A DNA stretch of 64,000 nt, from assembly GCF_013760955.1 (NCBI RefSeq), contig NZ_JACDUL010000001.1:187951-251950 (forward strand). Direction: 5' to 3'. The stretch comes from Methanococcus maripaludis (GTDB taxonomy: Archaea; AGJL01; Methanococci; Methanococcales; Methanococcaceae). Within the stretch, counting starts at the first letter, position 1, and every line of letters starts with the position of its first letter. The notes under the pieces were generated by a model that was given only the letters and a program-made list of their open reading frames with translations, was not told the DNA's origin and did no database searches. Positions 1-10,833 of the stretch are shown here, one piece after another. The position numbers and the translations under genes are program-made.

Positions 1-1116
<1,116 letters not shown>

Positions 1117-1130
1117 TTTAATACTTAATA

Positions 1131-1150
1131 CTTTTTTAATTATTTTTAAG
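1131..1150 (+). terminator. T-rich terminator after rpoA2
   Basis: Two runs of T (six and five) begin 15 bases after the rpoA2 stop. Archaeal RNA polymerase typically terminates on such oligo-T runs without a hairpin. A separate promoter-like element follows at 1224-1240, which fits a transcript boundary here. Confidence 0.4.
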
Positions 1151-1223
1151 ATAATCGTTTTTTATATCGTTTTTAATACTCACTTAGATTCTTTAATTAT
1201 AATTAGAGAGTTCTTGGATGATG

Positions 1224-1240
1224 CAAAGGTATAAAAATAA
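1224..1240 (+). promoter_or_regulatory. Archaeal BRE/TATA promoter for the L30e-NusA-S12-S7 operon
   Basis: CAAAGG followed by TATAAAAATAA matches the BRE plus TATA pattern. The predicted start, about 25 bases downstream, gives a leader of roughly 80 bases before the L30e start. This is inferred from the motif only. Confidence 0.5.
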
Positions 1241-1337
1241 CATGTAACTATTAACTAGTTCGTATATTCATAGGGACATTAATTTCCAAATTGCATAGGA
1301 AAACCCTCTGGAGAATATAATGAGAAGGAGGTCTAGT

Positions 1338-1640
1338 ATGGACATAAACAGAGCTATAAGAGTAGCAGTGGACACTGGAAACGTAGTCTTAGGTACAAAA
1401 CAGGCTATTAAGAACATAAAACACGGCGAAGGCCAGTTAGTTATTATTGCAGACAACTGCGCTAAAGACGTTAGAGAAGACATTTTTTACTACACACAAC
1501 TTTCAGAAACCCCGGTTTACACACACCAGGCAACTTCAATCGAACTTGGAGCTATTTGTGGAAAACCATTCCCTGTTTCAGCATTGTTGGTTTTAGAACC
1601 TGGTAACTCGGCTATTTTAAACGTTAACAATGAAGAATAA
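1338..1640 (+). CDS. rpl30e: Large ribosomal subunit protein L30e
   Basis: A 100-aa protein of the L7Ae/L30e family, a component of the archaeal and eukaryotic large subunit. The start chosen is the ATG at 1338 because GGAGGT sits seven bases upstream (1327-1332). An in-frame upstream ATG at 1320 would place that ribosome site inside the gene. The body ([20 protein letters not shown], then [12 protein letters not shown]) is typical, and length matches the family. It sits between rpoA2 and nusA, the usual archaeal order. Confidence 0.95.
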   Translation: MDINRAIRVAVDTGNVVLGTKQAIKNIKHGEGQLVIIADNCAKDVREDIFYYTQLSETPVYTHQATSIELGAICGKPFPVSALLVLEPGNSAILNVNNEE

Positions 1641-1656
1641 CCGTGGGTGATGGTTG

Positions 1657-2178
1657 ATGAAAATTAAACTTAATACAGAAGATATCATGAGAATCAGCCT
1701 CTTCGAAAAGATGACTGGTGCAAACGTGATTGATAGTACTTCTGATGACGAAAAAATTGTTTTCGTTGTTAAGGAAGGCGACATTGGAGCTGCAATAGGA
1801 AAAGGCGGCGAAAATGTGAAAAGTGCAACCGAAAAATTCGGTAAAAAAATAGACTTAATCGAATACTCAGAAGATGTAAAACAGTTCATTAAAAACATTT
1901 TTGCACCAGTTGAGTTGGAAGATGTCTGGACTAAAAAATTTAGTGACGATTTAGTAGTTTACGTTAGAGTTCACCCAAGATTAAGGAGAGCTGTTATCGG
2001 AGACAAAGGAAAAAACATTGATAGGGCAGTTGACATTGCAGGAAGACTTGCTGGTGTTAAAAATATCAAAGTCGTTGCTGGTTTAAGAAAAGATAACGAT
2101 AAAAAACCAAAACAGGACGAAATACCTGAAAAAGCAGCAGAATCATCTACAAATGTTGAAGCTGAAGAAAACCAATAA
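1657..2178 (+). CDS. nusA: Transcription factor NusA (archaeal short form)
   Basis: A 173-aa protein with two KH RNA-binding domains and no bacterial S1 or acidic modules, as in archaeal NusA. The first KH loop reads GAAIGKGGENV and the second AVIGDKGKNID. A hydrophilic acidic tail (about the last 25 residues) follows. The ATG at 1657 is preferred over the in-frame TTG at 1654 because GGTGA lies seven bases upstream. It lies 16 bases after L30e and 9 before S12, so it is co-transcribed with them. Its exact role in archaea is less settled than in bacteria. Confidence 0.93.
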   Translation: MKIKLNTEDIMRISLFEKMTGANVIDSTSDDEKIVFVVKEGDIGAAIGKGGENVKSATEKFGKKIDLIEYSEDVKQFIKNIFAPVELEDVWTKKFSDDLVVYVRVHPRLRRAVIGDKGKNIDRAVDIAGRLAGVKNIKVVAGLRKDNDKKPKQDEIPEKAAESSTNVEAEENQ

Positions 2179-2187
2179 GGTGATTTT

Positions 2188-2631
2188 ATGGCAGGAAGTA
2201 AATCTCCAAAAGGAGAATTCGCAGGAAGAAAATTACTTTTGAAAAGAAGAGCAAGCAGATGGCACCACTACAAATACGTGAACAAAGCATTAAGCTTAAA
2301 ATTAAAAGCTGACCCATTAGAAGGTGCTCCAATGGGAAGAGGAATTGTTGTTGAGAAAGTAGGTCTCGAAGCAAAACAACCAAACTCTGCTATCAGAAAA
2401 TGTGTTAGAGTTCAGTTAATCAAAAACGGTAGACAAGTTACCGCATTTGCACCTGGAAACCACGCTATCAACTTCATTGATGAACACGACGAAGTTGTTA
2501 TCGAAGGTATCGGTGGTCCATCAGGACAGGCTAAAGGGGATATCCCTGGAGTTAGGTACAAAGTTGTTATGGTTGGTAAAAACTCAATCAGAGAGCTTGT
2601 CAGAGGAAGACAGGAAAAAGTTAAAAGATAA
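2188..2631 (+). CDS. rps12: Small ribosomal subunit protein S12 (uS12)
   Basis: A 147-aa decoding-centre protein of the 30S subunit. The invariant block [16 protein letters not shown] is present, followed by a Gly/Pro-rich loop ([19 protein letters not shown]). The GGTGAT ribosome site sits just before the ATG. Length matches archaeal S12, which has a longer N-terminus than the bacterial form. It is followed by S7 and EF-2, the str order. Confidence 0.97.
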   Translation: MAGSKSPKGEFAGRKLLLKRRASRWHHYKYVNKALSLKLKADPLEGAPMGRGIVVEKVGLEAKQPNSAIRKCVRVQLIKNGRQVTAFAPGNHAINFIDEHDEVVIEGIGGPSGQAKGDIPGVRYKVVMVGKNSIRELVRGRQEKVKR

Positions 2632-2664
2632 ATTAAGATCTAAAAAAGAAAAAAGGGTGAAAAA

Positions 2665-3231
2665 TTGGAAATCAAATTATTTGGTAAATGGGACAGCGAA
2701 ACTGTCACAGTTAAAGACCCAAGTTTAAAATCCTACGTTAGTGTAGCTCCAGTTTTAGTTCCACATACTGCAGGAAGAAACTCAAAGAAAAGTTTTGATA
2801 AATCAAAAATGAACATTGTAGAAAGATTAGCTAACAAATTAATGGCTAACCAAGAAAATACGGGTAAAAAACACGAAACTTTAGCAATTGTTGAAGAAGC
2901 TTTAACAATAATCGAAAACAGGACAAAAGAAAACCCTGTTCAAGTTTTAGTTGATGCTTTAGAAAACTCAGGACCTAGAGAAGAAACAACAAGAATCTCT
3001 TACGGGGGAATCGCATTCTTACAATCCGTTGACGTTTCACCTTCAAGAAGATTAGATACAGCTTTCAGAAACATCGCTCTCGGTGCTTCACAAAGCGCAC
3101 ACAAAAACAAAAAAACCGTTGCTCAATGCTTAGCAGACGAAATCATCTTTGCTTCAAAAGCTGACATGCAAAAAAGCTTTGCTGTTAGGAAAAAAGAAGA
3201 AAAAGAAAGAGTTGCACAATCTGCAAGATAA
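2665..3231 (+). CDS. rps7: Small ribosomal subunit protein S7 (uS7)
   Basis: A 188-aa 16S rRNA-binding assembly protein of the 30S head. It starts with TTG at 2665, supported by GGGTGA at 2655-2660; no ATG gives a better fit. Family signatures include the basic helix around [21 protein letters not shown] and the segment [14 protein letters not shown]. It is the last gene before a 100-base gap and EF-2. Confidence 0.96.
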   Translation: MEIKLFGKWDSETVTVKDPSLKSYVSVAPVLVPHTAGRNSKKSFDKSKMNIVERLANKLMANQENTGKKHETLAIVEEALTIIENRTKENPVQVLVDALENSGPREETTRISYGGIAFLQSVDVSPSRRLDTAFRNIALGASQSAHKNKKTVAQCLADEIIFASKADMQKSFAVRKKEEKERVAQSAR

Positions 3232-3333
3232 TTCTAAATACTTTTTATATTTCTTTATAATTAACCAAGTATCATAATTTGGTAACTATTGTTTACATAT
3301 TATGAACTGCTCAAAAACTAAAAGAGTGAGATT

Positions 3334-5517
3334 ATGGGAAGAAGAGCAAAAATGGTTGAAAAGGTTAAAACCTTAATGGAAAAGCACGACCAAATTAGAA
3401 ATATGGGTATTTGTGCTCACATCGACCACGGTAAAACCACATTATCAGACAACTTGCTTGCAGGAGCAGGTATGATCTCAAAAGAATTAGCTGGAGACCA
3501 GCTTGCACTCGACTTCGATGAAGAAGAAGCTGCAAGAGGTATTACCATCTACGCTGCAAACGTTTCAATGGTACACGAATACGGCGGAAAAGAATACTTA
3601 ATCAACTTAATCGATACCCCAGGTCACGTTGACTTTGGTGGTGACGTTACAAGAGCAATGAGAGCAATCGATGGTGCTGTTGTTGTATGTTGTGCAGTTG
3701 AAGGTGTTATGCCACAAACGGAAACTGTTTTAAGACAGGCATTAAAAGAAAAAGTTAAACCTGTTTTATTCATTAACAAAGTTGACAGATTAATCAATGA
3801 ATTGAAATTAACCCCTGAAGAATTACAGGGAAGATTCATGAAAATCATTGCAGAAGTTAACAAGTTAATCGAAAAAATGGCTCCTGAAGAATTCAAAAAA
3901 GAATGGTTATGTGATGTTGTAACTGGAAAAGTTGCTTTCGGTTCAGCATACAACAACTGGGCTATTTCAGTTCCATACATGCAAAGATCAGGCATTTCAT
4001 TCAAAGACATTATTGACTACTGTGAACAAGAAAAACAAGGAGAATTAGCTGACAAAGCTCCACTCCACGAAGTTATTCTCGACATGGCAATCAAACACTT
4101 ACCAAACCCGCTCCAAGCTCAAAAATACAGAATTCCAAACATCTGGAAAGGAGATGCGGAATCAGAAATCGGTAAATCAATGGTTGCTTGTGACCCTAAC
4201 GGACCACTCGCAGGTGTTGTTACAAAAATTATCGTTGATAAACACGCTGGTGCAATTTCCGCATGCAGATTGTTTTCAGGAAGAATCAAACAAGGAGACG
4301 ACCTCTACCTCGTTGGTTCCAAACAAAAAGCAAGAGCTCAGCAAGTTTCAATTTTCATGGGTGCTGAAAGAGTTCAGGTACCAAGCATTTCAGCAGGTAA
4401 CATCTGTGCTTTAACAGGATTAAGAGAAGCTACCGCTGGTGAAACAGTATGCAGCCCTTCAGAAATCTTAGAACCTGGATTTGAATCATTAACTCACACC
4501 TCTGAACCAGTTATCACTGTTGCAATCGAAGCTAAAAACACTAAAGATTTGCCAAAATTAATTGAAATCTTAAGACAGATTGCAAGAGAAGACAACACAG
4601 TAAGAGTAGAAATCAACGAAGAAACCGGTGAACACTTAATCAGCGGCATGGGTGAGCTCCACATCGAAGTTATCACAAACACCAAAATCGGAAGAGATGG
4701 TGGAATTGAAGTAGATGTCGGTGAACCAATCGTTGTTTACAGAGAAACAATCACAGGAACTTCACCTGAAATCGAAGGAAAATCACCAAACAAACACAAC
4801 AAACTCTACATGATTGCAGAACCTATGGATGAATCCGTATACGCTGCATACGTAGAAGGCAAAATCCACGATGAAGACTACAAAAAGAAAACCACTGCTG
4901 ATGGTGAAGCAAGGTTAGTTGAAGCAGGTCTTGACAAAGACCAAGCTAAAAAAGTAATGTCAATTTACAACGGAAACATGATTGTAAACATGACAAGAGG
5001 TATCGTACAACTCGATGAAGCTAGAGAATTAATTATCGAAGGTTTCAAAGAAGGTGTAAGAAACGGTCCACTCGCAGCTGAAAAAGTTCAGGGTGTAAAA
5101 ATCAGATTAGTGGATGCAACATTCCACGAAGATGCAATCCACAGAGGTCCTGCTCAAATTATCCCTGCTGTAAGATTCGGGGTAAGAGATGCAGTTGCTC
5201 AAGCAAAACCAGTTCTCCTCGAACCTATGCAAAGTGTTTACATCAACACCCCGCAAGACTATATGGGAGATGGTATGAAAGAAATCAACAACAGAAGAGG
5301 ACAGATCCTCGACATGGAACAAGAAGGAGACATGTCAATCATCAAATCCTCAGTACCTGTTGCTGAAATGTTCGGATTCGCTGGTGCAATTAGGGGAGCT
5401 ACCCAAGGTAGATGTTTGTGGAGCGTTGAATTCTCAGGATTTGAAAGAGTTCCAGCAGAGCTTCAACCTAAGATTGCTAAACAGATTAGGGACAGAAAAG
5501 GGTTAAAATCAGAATAA
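3334..5517 (+). CDS. fusA: Elongation factor 2 (translocase GTPase)
   Basis: A 727-aa GTPase that moves tRNA and mRNA through the ribosome. The GTP-binding motifs are AHIDHGKT (residues 28-35), the switch I segment RGITI, DTPGH and NKVD. Domain IV carries the loop AIHRGPAQ; His603 in it is the expected diphthamide site of archaeal and eukaryotic EF-2. Full length and intact. It has its own upstream gap with T-rich and TATA-like sequence, so it may be transcribed both with S7 and alone. Confidence 0.98.
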   Translation: MGRRAKMVEKVKTLMEKHDQIRNMGICAHIDHGKTTLSDNLLAGAGMISKELAGDQLALDFDEEEAARGITIYAANVSMVHEYGGKEYLINLIDTPGHVDFGGDVTRAMRAIDGAVVVCCAVEGVMPQTETVLRQALKEKVKPVLFINKVDRLINELKLTPEELQGRFMKIIAEVNKLIEKMAPEEFKKEWLCDVVTGKVAFGSAYNNWAISVPYMQRSGISFKDIIDYCEQEKQGELADKAPLHEVILDMAIKHLPNPLQAQKYRIPNIWKGDAESEIGKSMVACDPNGPLAGVVTKIIVDKHAGAISACRLFSGRIKQGDDLYLVGSKQKARAQQVSIFMGAERVQVPSISAGNICALTGLREATAGETVCSPSEILEPGFESLTHTSEPVITVAIEAKNTKDLPKLIEILRQIAREDNTVRVEINEETGEHLISGMGELHIEVITNTKIGRDGGIEVDVGEPIVVYRETITGTSPEIEGKSPNKHNKLYMIAEPMDESVYAAYVEGKIHDEDYKKKTTADGEARLVEAGLDKDQAKKVMSIYNGNMIVNMTRGIVQLDEARELIIEGFKEGVRNGPLAAEKVQGVKIRLVDATFHEDAIHRGPAQIIPAVRFGVRDAVAQAKPVLLEPMQSVYINTPQDYMGDGMKEINNRRGQILDMEQEGDMSIIKSSVPVAEMFGFAGAIRGATQGRCLWSVEFSGFERVPAELQPKIAKQIRDRKGLKSE

Positions 5518-5527
5518 ACAATTACCA

Positions 5528-5541
5528 TAAAATATATATAC
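5528..5541 (+). promoter_or_regulatory. TATA-type promoter before tuf
   Basis: An AT run reading AAAATATATATACC lies about 60 bases upstream of the EF-1alpha start. The predicted transcription start near 5565 leaves a leader containing the GGAGGA ribosome site. Motif-based inference. Confidence 0.5.
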
Positions 5542-5601
5542 CCTTTTTCACTATGATATTACAAAAATCGACTAAAAACATGCTCTTATGGAGGAATGAT
5601 T

Positions 5602-6888
5602 ATGGCAAAAGAAAAACCAATTCTTAACGTTGCATTTATCGGACACGTAGATGCTGGTAAATCAACAACAGTAGGAAGATTATTATTAGACGGTGGAGCT
5701 ATCGACCCACAGTTAATCGTAAGATTAAGAAAAGAAGCTGAAGAAAAAGGTAAAGCTGGATTCGAATTTGCTTATGTTATGGACGGTTTAAAGGAAGAGA
5801 GAGAAAGAGGGGTTACAATTGACGTAGCTCACAAAAAATTCCCTACCGCAAAATACGAAGTTACAATCGTAGACTGCCCAGGCCACAGAGACTTCATTAA
5901 AAACATGATCACTGGTGCTTCACAAGCTGATGCAGCTATCTTAGTTGTAAACGTTGACGATGCTAAATCCGGTATTCAACCCCAAACAAGAGAACACGTA
6001 TTCTTATCAAGAACACTCGGTATCTCACAATTAGCTGTTGCAATCAACAAAATGGATACAGTAAACTTCTCAGAAGCTGACTACAACGAAATGAAAAAGA
6101 TGTTAGGCGACCAATTGTTAAAAATGGTTGGATTCAACCCAGACAACATCACATTCGTACCAGTTGCTTCACTCCACGGTGACAACGTATTCAAAAAATC
6201 CGACAAAACACCATGGTACAACGGACCTACACTCGCAGAAGTTATCGATGCTTTCCAACCACCTGAAAAACCAACAACCTTACCACTGAGATTACCTATC
6301 CAAGATGTTTACTCAATCACTGGTGTAGGTACAGTTCCAGTAGGAAGAGTTGAAACAGGTATCATCAGACCAGGAGACAAAGTTATCTTCGAACCTGCAG
6401 GAGCAGTAGGAGAAATTAAAACTGTGGAAATGCACCACGAACAATTACCAAGCGCTGAACCAGGAGATAACATTGGTTTCAACGTAAGAGGTGTTGGTAA
6501 AAAAGACATCAAAAGAGGAGACGTTTTAGGACACACTACAAACCCTCCAACAGTTGCTGCAGATTTCACAGCACAAATCGTTGTTTTACAACACCCATCA
6601 GTTATGACTGTAGGTTACACACCTGTATTCCACGCACACACAGCACAAATTGCATGTACATTCATGGAATTACAGAAAAAATTAAACCCTGCAACTGGTG
6701 AAGTTTTAGAAGAAAACCCAGACTTCTTAAAAGCTGGTGACGCTGCAATCGTTAAATTAATGCCTACAAAACCATTAGTTATAGAAAGCGTTAAAGAAAT
6801 CCCACAACTCGGTAGATTTGCAATCAGAGATATGGGTATGACAGTTGCTGCAGGTATGGCAATCCAAGTTACAGCTAAAAACAAATAA
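5602..6888 (+). CDS. tuf: Elongation factor 1-alpha (aEF1A)
   Basis: A 428-aa GTPase that delivers aminoacyl-tRNA to the ribosome. Motifs: GHVDAGKST (residues 14-22), RGVTID, DCPGH (from residue 91) and NKMD (from residue 149). The start at 5602 is chosen over the in-frame ATG at 5596 because GGAGGA ends only a base or two before 5596 but sits well spaced from 5602. It is followed 48 bases later by S10, the conserved archaeal pair. Confidence 0.98.
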   Translation: MAKEKPILNVAFIGHVDAGKSTTVGRLLLDGGAIDPQLIVRLRKEAEEKGKAGFEFAYVMDGLKEERERGVTIDVAHKKFPTAKYEVTIVDCPGHRDFIKNMITGASQADAAILVVNVDDAKSGIQPQTREHVFLSRTLGISQLAVAINKMDTVNFSEADYNEMKKMLGDQLLKMVGFNPDNITFVPVASLHGDNVFKKSDKTPWYNGPTLAEVIDAFQPPEKPTTLPLRLPIQDVYSITGVGTVPVGRVETGIIRPGDKVIFEPAGAVGEIKTVEMHHEQLPSAEPGDNIGFNVRGVGKKDIKRGDVLGHTTNPPTVAADFTAQIVVLQHPSVMTVGYTPVFHAHTAQIACTFMELQKKLNPATGEVLEENPDFLKAGDAAIVKLMPTKPLVIESVKEIPQLGRFAIRDMGMTVAAGMAIQVTAKNK

Positions 6889-6897
6889 TTAGCTTAA

Positions 6898-6909
6898 CTT
6901 TTTTTTCTT
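6898..6909 (+). terminator. Oligo-T run after tuf
   Basis: An eight-base T run sits just after the tuf stop. It could cause partial termination between the abundant EF-1alpha message and the S10 gene downstream. Confidence 0.3.
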
Positions 6910-6936
6910 ATTAAAACACGGAAAAAGAGGAATATT

Positions 6937-7245
6937 ATGCAAAAAGCAAGAATTAAATTATCAAGTACACAACACACAGAATTAGACGGTGTATGCGACC
7001 AGATTAAAGCTATTGCTGAAAAAACTGGTGTAGACATGGCAGGTCCAATTCCATTACCAACAAAAGCGTTAAAAGTTACAACAAGGAAATCAACAGATGG
7101 TGAAGGTTCCTCATCATTCGACAGATGGACAATGAGAGTTCACAAAAGAGTTATCGACATTGAAGCTGACGAAAGAACCATGAAACACATCATGAAAGTT
7201 AGAATTCCTGACACAGTTCAAATTGAAATTGAATTGAGAAACTAA
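6937..7245 (+). CDS. rps10: Small ribosomal subunit protein S10 (uS10)
   Basis: A 102-aa 30S head protein. Recognisable segments are [31 protein letters not shown] and the C-terminal [21 protein letters not shown] ribosome site precedes the ATG. It closes the str-type block; the unusual spacer after it is described separately. Confidence 0.96.
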   Translation: MQKARIKLSSTQHTELDGVCDQIKAIAEKTGVDMAGPIPLPTKALKVTTRKSTDGEGSSSFDRWTMRVHKRVIDIEADERTMKHIMKVRIPDTVQIEIELRN

Positions 7246-7278
7246 TTTTAATTCGTTTAAATCGCAAAAGCCAGACGT

Positions 7279-7322
7279 ATTGCAATCTGAGAGTTGAGGA
7301 TTGCAATAAAACTTCTTTTTTT
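7279..7322 (+). terminator. Hairpin plus T-run after rps10
   Basis: ATTGCAATC (7279-7287) and GATTGCAAT (7299-7307) are exact inverted repeats with an 11-base loop. They are followed by a T-rich stretch to 7322. The core octamer ATTGCAAT is itself a palindrome, so two dyads occur 13 bases apart. It looks like an intrinsic terminator, which is not required in archaea, but a regulatory site or small RNA end is also possible. Confidence 0.5.
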
Positions 7323-7339
7323 CGCATTATTAAATCAAA

Positions 7340-7412
7340 ACATTTTTATAAAAATATAGATATAGAAAATAACACCTCATTCCAGAGTGTGTGAGGAGTA
7401 TTTTTATTTTCG
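7340..7412 (+). promoter_or_regulatory. TATA-like element followed by a short hairpin
   Basis: A TATA-like stretch (7340-7357) is followed about 20 bases later by CCTCA/TGAGG arms around a 12-base loop, then a T-rich tract. This could be the start and leader of a longer transcript into the mutase gene, or a very short non-coding RNA. Nothing here encodes a convincing protein. Confidence 0.25.
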
Positions 7413-7487
7413 ACCATTGTTCAGAGTAATTATGGTATACTATTTTTTATTTTTTTGAAAAGTTATTTAACCCCAATTTACATAAAC

Positions 7488-7500
7488 AACGTATATATTT
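7488..7500 (+). promoter_or_regulatory. TATA-type promoter before the mutase gene
   Basis: AACGTATATATTT lies about 35 bases before the TTG start. The predicted start would leave only a very short leader holding the GATGGTGG ribosome site. Confidence 0.4.
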
Positions 7501-7529
7501 TTTTATTCAACTTTTGATGGTGGTTTAGG

Positions 7530-8843
7530 TTGGTATTTAAAGCATATGATATCAGGGGAATTTATGAAAAAGATTTAGACGACAATTTTGCTTACTCTTT
7601 AGGAAAACTCGTTGGAAAAAAATATGAACGAATAATGGTTGGAAATGATATCAGGATTGGTTCAAAAAAACTTTTAAAACCATTTATTTACGGAATAATT
7701 GAAAATTCTAAAGTATACTATGCTGGAGAAATTTCAACTCCTTTGATGTACTTTGGAACTCTCAAAAAATTTGACCTTGGAGTTATTCTAACTGCGTCAC
7801 ACAATCCAAAAGAATATACTGGATTTAAAATGTGTGATATCAATGCAATTCCACTATCTCCGGTAGATGAAATAAAACCAGATTTTGAAATGTTTAAACT
7901 TTCAGATACCCAAAAAGAAGAAATTGAAAACTTGGATTTAGAAAGTTTAAAAGTTGATATTTCAAGCGAATATTCGAAATTTTTAACAGAAAATATCGAA
8001 AAAACGAATAGAAAAATTGCAGTGGATTTTGCAAACGGTGCGACTACCCATGCAGAAAAGGAAATCTTAGAAAAAATTTTAGAAAATAAAATATTTATTA
8101 ATGATTTTCCGGATGGAAATTTCCCGGCACACGAACCAGATACTCTCAAAAAAGAATGTTTAATCGATATCATAAATACAGTGAAAGAAAATTCCTGTGA
8201 ATTTGGCCTTATTTTTGATGGAGATGGCGACAGAATCGGAATGGTCGATGAAGAAGGAGAAATTTTAGCAGGAGATATACTAACTGCGATAATTTCAAAT
8301 GAAATTTTAAATGACGTTAAGGGAAAAATTGTATACGACTTAAGGTGCAGTAAAATCGTTCCAGAGATAATTTCAAAAAATGGTGGAACCCCAGTAAAAA
8401 CAAGAGTTGGCCACTATTTCATAAAAAAGTTGATGCATGAAATAGATGCTGAATTTGCAGGGGAGTTTAGCAATCACTTCTACTTTAAATCAGTAGGGTA
8501 CTTTGAAAGCCCGCTATTAGCATTGAATTATATCCTGAAAGCACTTGAAAGAGAAGGAAAACCACTTTCAGAAATTTCAAAAATGTACAAAAAATATTTC
8601 CACAGTGGCGAGATAAACTTTAAAGTAGTCGATCAAAACAAATCGATTGAATCAATTGAAAAAAAATATGAAAACATCTGTAAAATCGAAAAATTAGATG
8701 GAATTTCACTGTACTGTGATGATTTCTGGTTTAATGTAAGATCATCAAATACTGAACCACTTTTAAGGTTAAATTTAGAAGCAGAGAACGAAAAAACAAT
8801 GAATGATAAATTAAAAGAGATAAAAGATATAATAAATTCTTAA
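7530..8843 (+). CDS. Phosphomannomutase/phosphoglucomutase family phosphohexomutase
   Basis: A 437-aa alpha-D-phosphohexomutase that interconverts sugar 1- and 6-phosphates for glycan or nucleotide-sugar synthesis. All four active-site loops are visible: the phosphoserine loop TASHNP (Ser90), the metal loop DGDGDR, the sugar-binding loop GEFSNH, and the phosphate loop RSSNTEP near the C-terminus. TTG at 7530 is the start, with GATGGTGG at 7516-7522. The substrate (mannose, glucose or glucosamine phosphate) cannot be settled from sequence alone. It converges on purP across an A/T-rich bidirectional terminator. Confidence 0.9.
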   Translation: MVFKAYDIRGIYEKDLDDNFAYSLGKLVGKKYERIMVGNDIRIGSKKLLKPFIYGIIENSKVYYAGEISTPLMYFGTLKKFDLGVILTASHNPKEYTGFKMCDINAIPLSPVDEIKPDFEMFKLSDTQKEEIENLDLESLKVDISSEYSKFLTENIEKTNRKIAVDFANGATTHAEKEILEKILENKIFINDFPDGNFPAHEPDTLKKECLIDIINTVKENSCEFGLIFDGDGDRIGMVDEEGEILAGDILTAIISNEILNDVKGKIVYDLRCSKIVPEIISKNGGTPVKTRVGHYFIKKLMHEIDAEFAGEFSNHFYFKSVGYFESPLLALNYILKALEREGKPLSEISKMYKKYFHSGEINFKVVDQNKSIESIEKKYENICKIEKLDGISLYCDDFWFNVRSSNTEPLLRLNLEAENEKTMNDKLKEIKDIINS

Positions 8844-8874
8844 ATTTTAAATAAAATTGAAAATTTCCTAAAAC

Positions 8875-8899
8875 TACTTTTTTAAAAAAATAAAAAAAA
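8875..8899. terminator. Bidirectional T/A-run terminator
   Basis: Six T followed directly by seven A and then eight A lies between two convergent genes. Read on either strand it gives an oligo-T exit signal for the mutase gene and for purP. Confidence 0.45.
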
Positions 8900-8910
8900 T
8901 TGAAGATTAA

Positions 8911-9996
8911 TTAAGATATAACTTTATCAATCATTTTGAGTTCGAGTGCTAATTTTATTTCTCTTGCAATTCTCTGGCCCATGCTTAATGGTTCTCCTGT
9001 GTAAAGGCATGAATACGGGCTTCCGTTCATGAACGTGTTTGTTCCACCATCTACCCTTGCACTCATTTCGAATACAACGAGTTCTAGGTTTTCGTTACAT
9101 AATGACTGTAAACAGAACGGTCCAAGCATTCCCGGTTTTACGAGTTCTTTTGCTTTTGTTGCTAATTTGTCACCCATGTCAAATACTTGAGGCAAGAGAC
9201 TTTCTCTGATTACAACAGGGAAGTTTCCTGTGATAACGTATGATGGGTCAATGCTTAATTCAAGCTGGTCTTTTGCAGGAACCCTAACAAGTCCATCAAT
9301 ACTGCTTTCATATCTTCTATCAATACCCATTAATTCAACCTGGTCTTTTAATGGTGAATAGAAGTAGTGAATACAGTAGTTTGCACCAACAACATATTCT
9401 TCGATGTGTGCTTTTGCAACATCGTCTTCTGTAAGAATACCTTTAGCTTTGAATTCGTCTATTTTTCTCCAGAATTCTTCCACAGTTGAGCATGGGAAGT
9501 ATCCTCTGCCACCCCTTGCTCCAGGGAATTTAACCATTACTGGCCCATCTATGTCATCAGGTCCACCGTATTTTTTAGGGATTCTAAGGCCGCTTCCGCC
9601 CAAAAGCTGTCCTTCGAGATCTCTTTCAGCCTCCCATCTTAAAATAGCCCTGTTTCCAAACATTGGAACTTTGAATGTATCTTCCACATTATCTAAACCA
9701 CAATAAGCTATAAACGAACCGTGTGGAACAATAATTGCATTCATATCCCTTAATTGCTGTTGAATTTCTTCTTTTGAAATATCTGAAAATTTGTCAACAT
9801 AGATAAATTTGTCCGCAACCCCAAATCTTTTGTACGGAATGTCCCTATCCCTTGTTGTTATAACTGCAGTTGAAAAGCCCTCCAATTTTGCACCTTTTAA
9901 GATGTGCAAGGACGTGTGACTGCCCACCGTAACGATAGTCACTTCGTCCTTGTTGTACTTTTCAAAAATCCCCATTATTTCTTCTTTTGGAATCAT
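8911..9996 (-). CDS. purP: 5-formaminoimidazole-4-carboxamide ribonucleotide synthetase (PurP)
   Basis: A 361-aa ATP-grasp enzyme that makes FAICAR from AICAR, ATP and formate in the archaeal purine pathway. It replaces the folate-dependent bacterial PurH step. The N-terminal part (VTVGSHTSLHILKGAKLEG) and the ATP-grasp segments (PVMVKFPGARGGRGYFPC; VFEMSARVDGGTNTFMNG) are characteristic. Full length. It is divergent from rnhB. purA, for a later purine step, is also in this window. Confidence 0.93.
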   Translation of the reverse strand: MIPKEEIMGIFEKYNKDEVTIVTVGSHTSLHILKGAKLEGFSTAVITTRDRDIPYKRFGVADKFIYVDKFSDISKEEIQQQLRDMNAIIVPHGSFIAYCGLDNVEDTFKVPMFGNRAILRWEAERDLEGQLLGGSGLRIPKKYGGPDDIDGPVMVKFPGARGGRGYFPCSTVEEFWRKIDEFKAKGILTEDDVAKAHIEEYVVGANYCIHYFYSPLKDQVELMGIDRRYESSIDGLVRVPAKDQLELSIDPSYVITGNFPVVIRESLLPQVFDMGDKLATKAKELVKPGMLGPFCLQSLCNENLELVVFEMSARVDGGTNTFMNGSPYSCLYTGEPLSMGQRIAREIKLALELKMIDKVIS

Positions 9997-10113
9997 CTTA
10001 CCACCATGGTTTTATAGGGTATTTAAAATGAGTTTTTTGACCGAAAATAAAGCATTATTATATCCGTGTTACTGTTTTTTATATGTTTCCTGTTTAGTAA
10101 TTTACGTGATACA

Positions 10114-10833
10114 ATGAATGAGGATATTAAAAATAATTTAAATAATTCAGACGAATTTAACGGCAAAATAATTGTTGGACTTGATGAAGCAGGGCGTGGA
10201 CCTGTAATTGGGCCAATGGTAATTGCTTCTGTAAAAATTAATGAAAACGATCTTCCTAAATTACATGATCTCGGATTAAAGGACAGTAAACAACTTACGA
10301 AAAAAAAGCGTGAAGAGTTATATATAAAAATAAGCGAGATATGTGACGTTAAAAAGATTGTCATCGATCCTGAAAAAATTGACGAACAGATGGAAATTAT
10401 TAACTTAAACAAGATTGAATTAGGCGCTTTTTCAAAACTTGCGAATCATTTTATTAAGGAAAACGAAAATATATCAATTTATATCGATGCGTGCAGCAGC
10501 AATGAACAGTCATTTTCAAATCAATTTAAAGCAAAGCTTATTAATAAAAACGTTGAAATCATTGCTGAACACAAAGCTGATGAAAATTACAAAATAGTAT
10601 CTGCTGCATCAATTATTGCCAAAGTAACTCGTGATAATGTTATTGAGGAATATAAAGAAATTTTTGGAGAAATTGGAAGCGGATATCCGAGCGATCCAAA
10701 AACAAAAAAATTTTTGAAAAATTACGTACACGAAAACAAGGGCCTGCCAAAAATTGCGAGAAAAAGCTGGGCAACTTCAAAAAATCTTTTAAAAGAAATA
10801 GAAGAATCTAAAATATTTCAATGGGTGAAATAA
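10114..10833 (+). CDS. rnhB: Ribonuclease HII
   Basis: A 239-aa RNase H type 2 that cuts RNA in RNA-DNA hybrids and at misincorporated ribonucleotides. The likely catalytic residues are Asp24 and Glu25 in GLDEAGRGP, Asp125 in YIDACS and Asp156 in EHKADENY. The ATG at 10114 is chosen over an upstream in-frame start because GTGAT precedes it and the extra residues look like a hydrophobic artefact. About 17 residues still precede the first strand. Its TAA shares a base with the next gene's ATG (TAATG), implying translational coupling. Confidence 0.94.
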   Translation: MNEDIKNNLNNSDEFNGKIIVGLDEAGRGPVIGPMVIASVKINENDLPKLHDLGLKDSKQLTKKKREELYIKISEICDVKKIVIDPEKIDEQMEIINLNKIELGAFSKLANHFIKENENISIYIDACSSNEQSFSNQFKAKLINKNVEIIAEHKADENYKIVSAASIIAKVTRDNVIEEYKEIFGEIGSGYPSDPKTKKFLKNYVHENKGLPKIARKSWATSKNLLKEIEESKIFQWVK

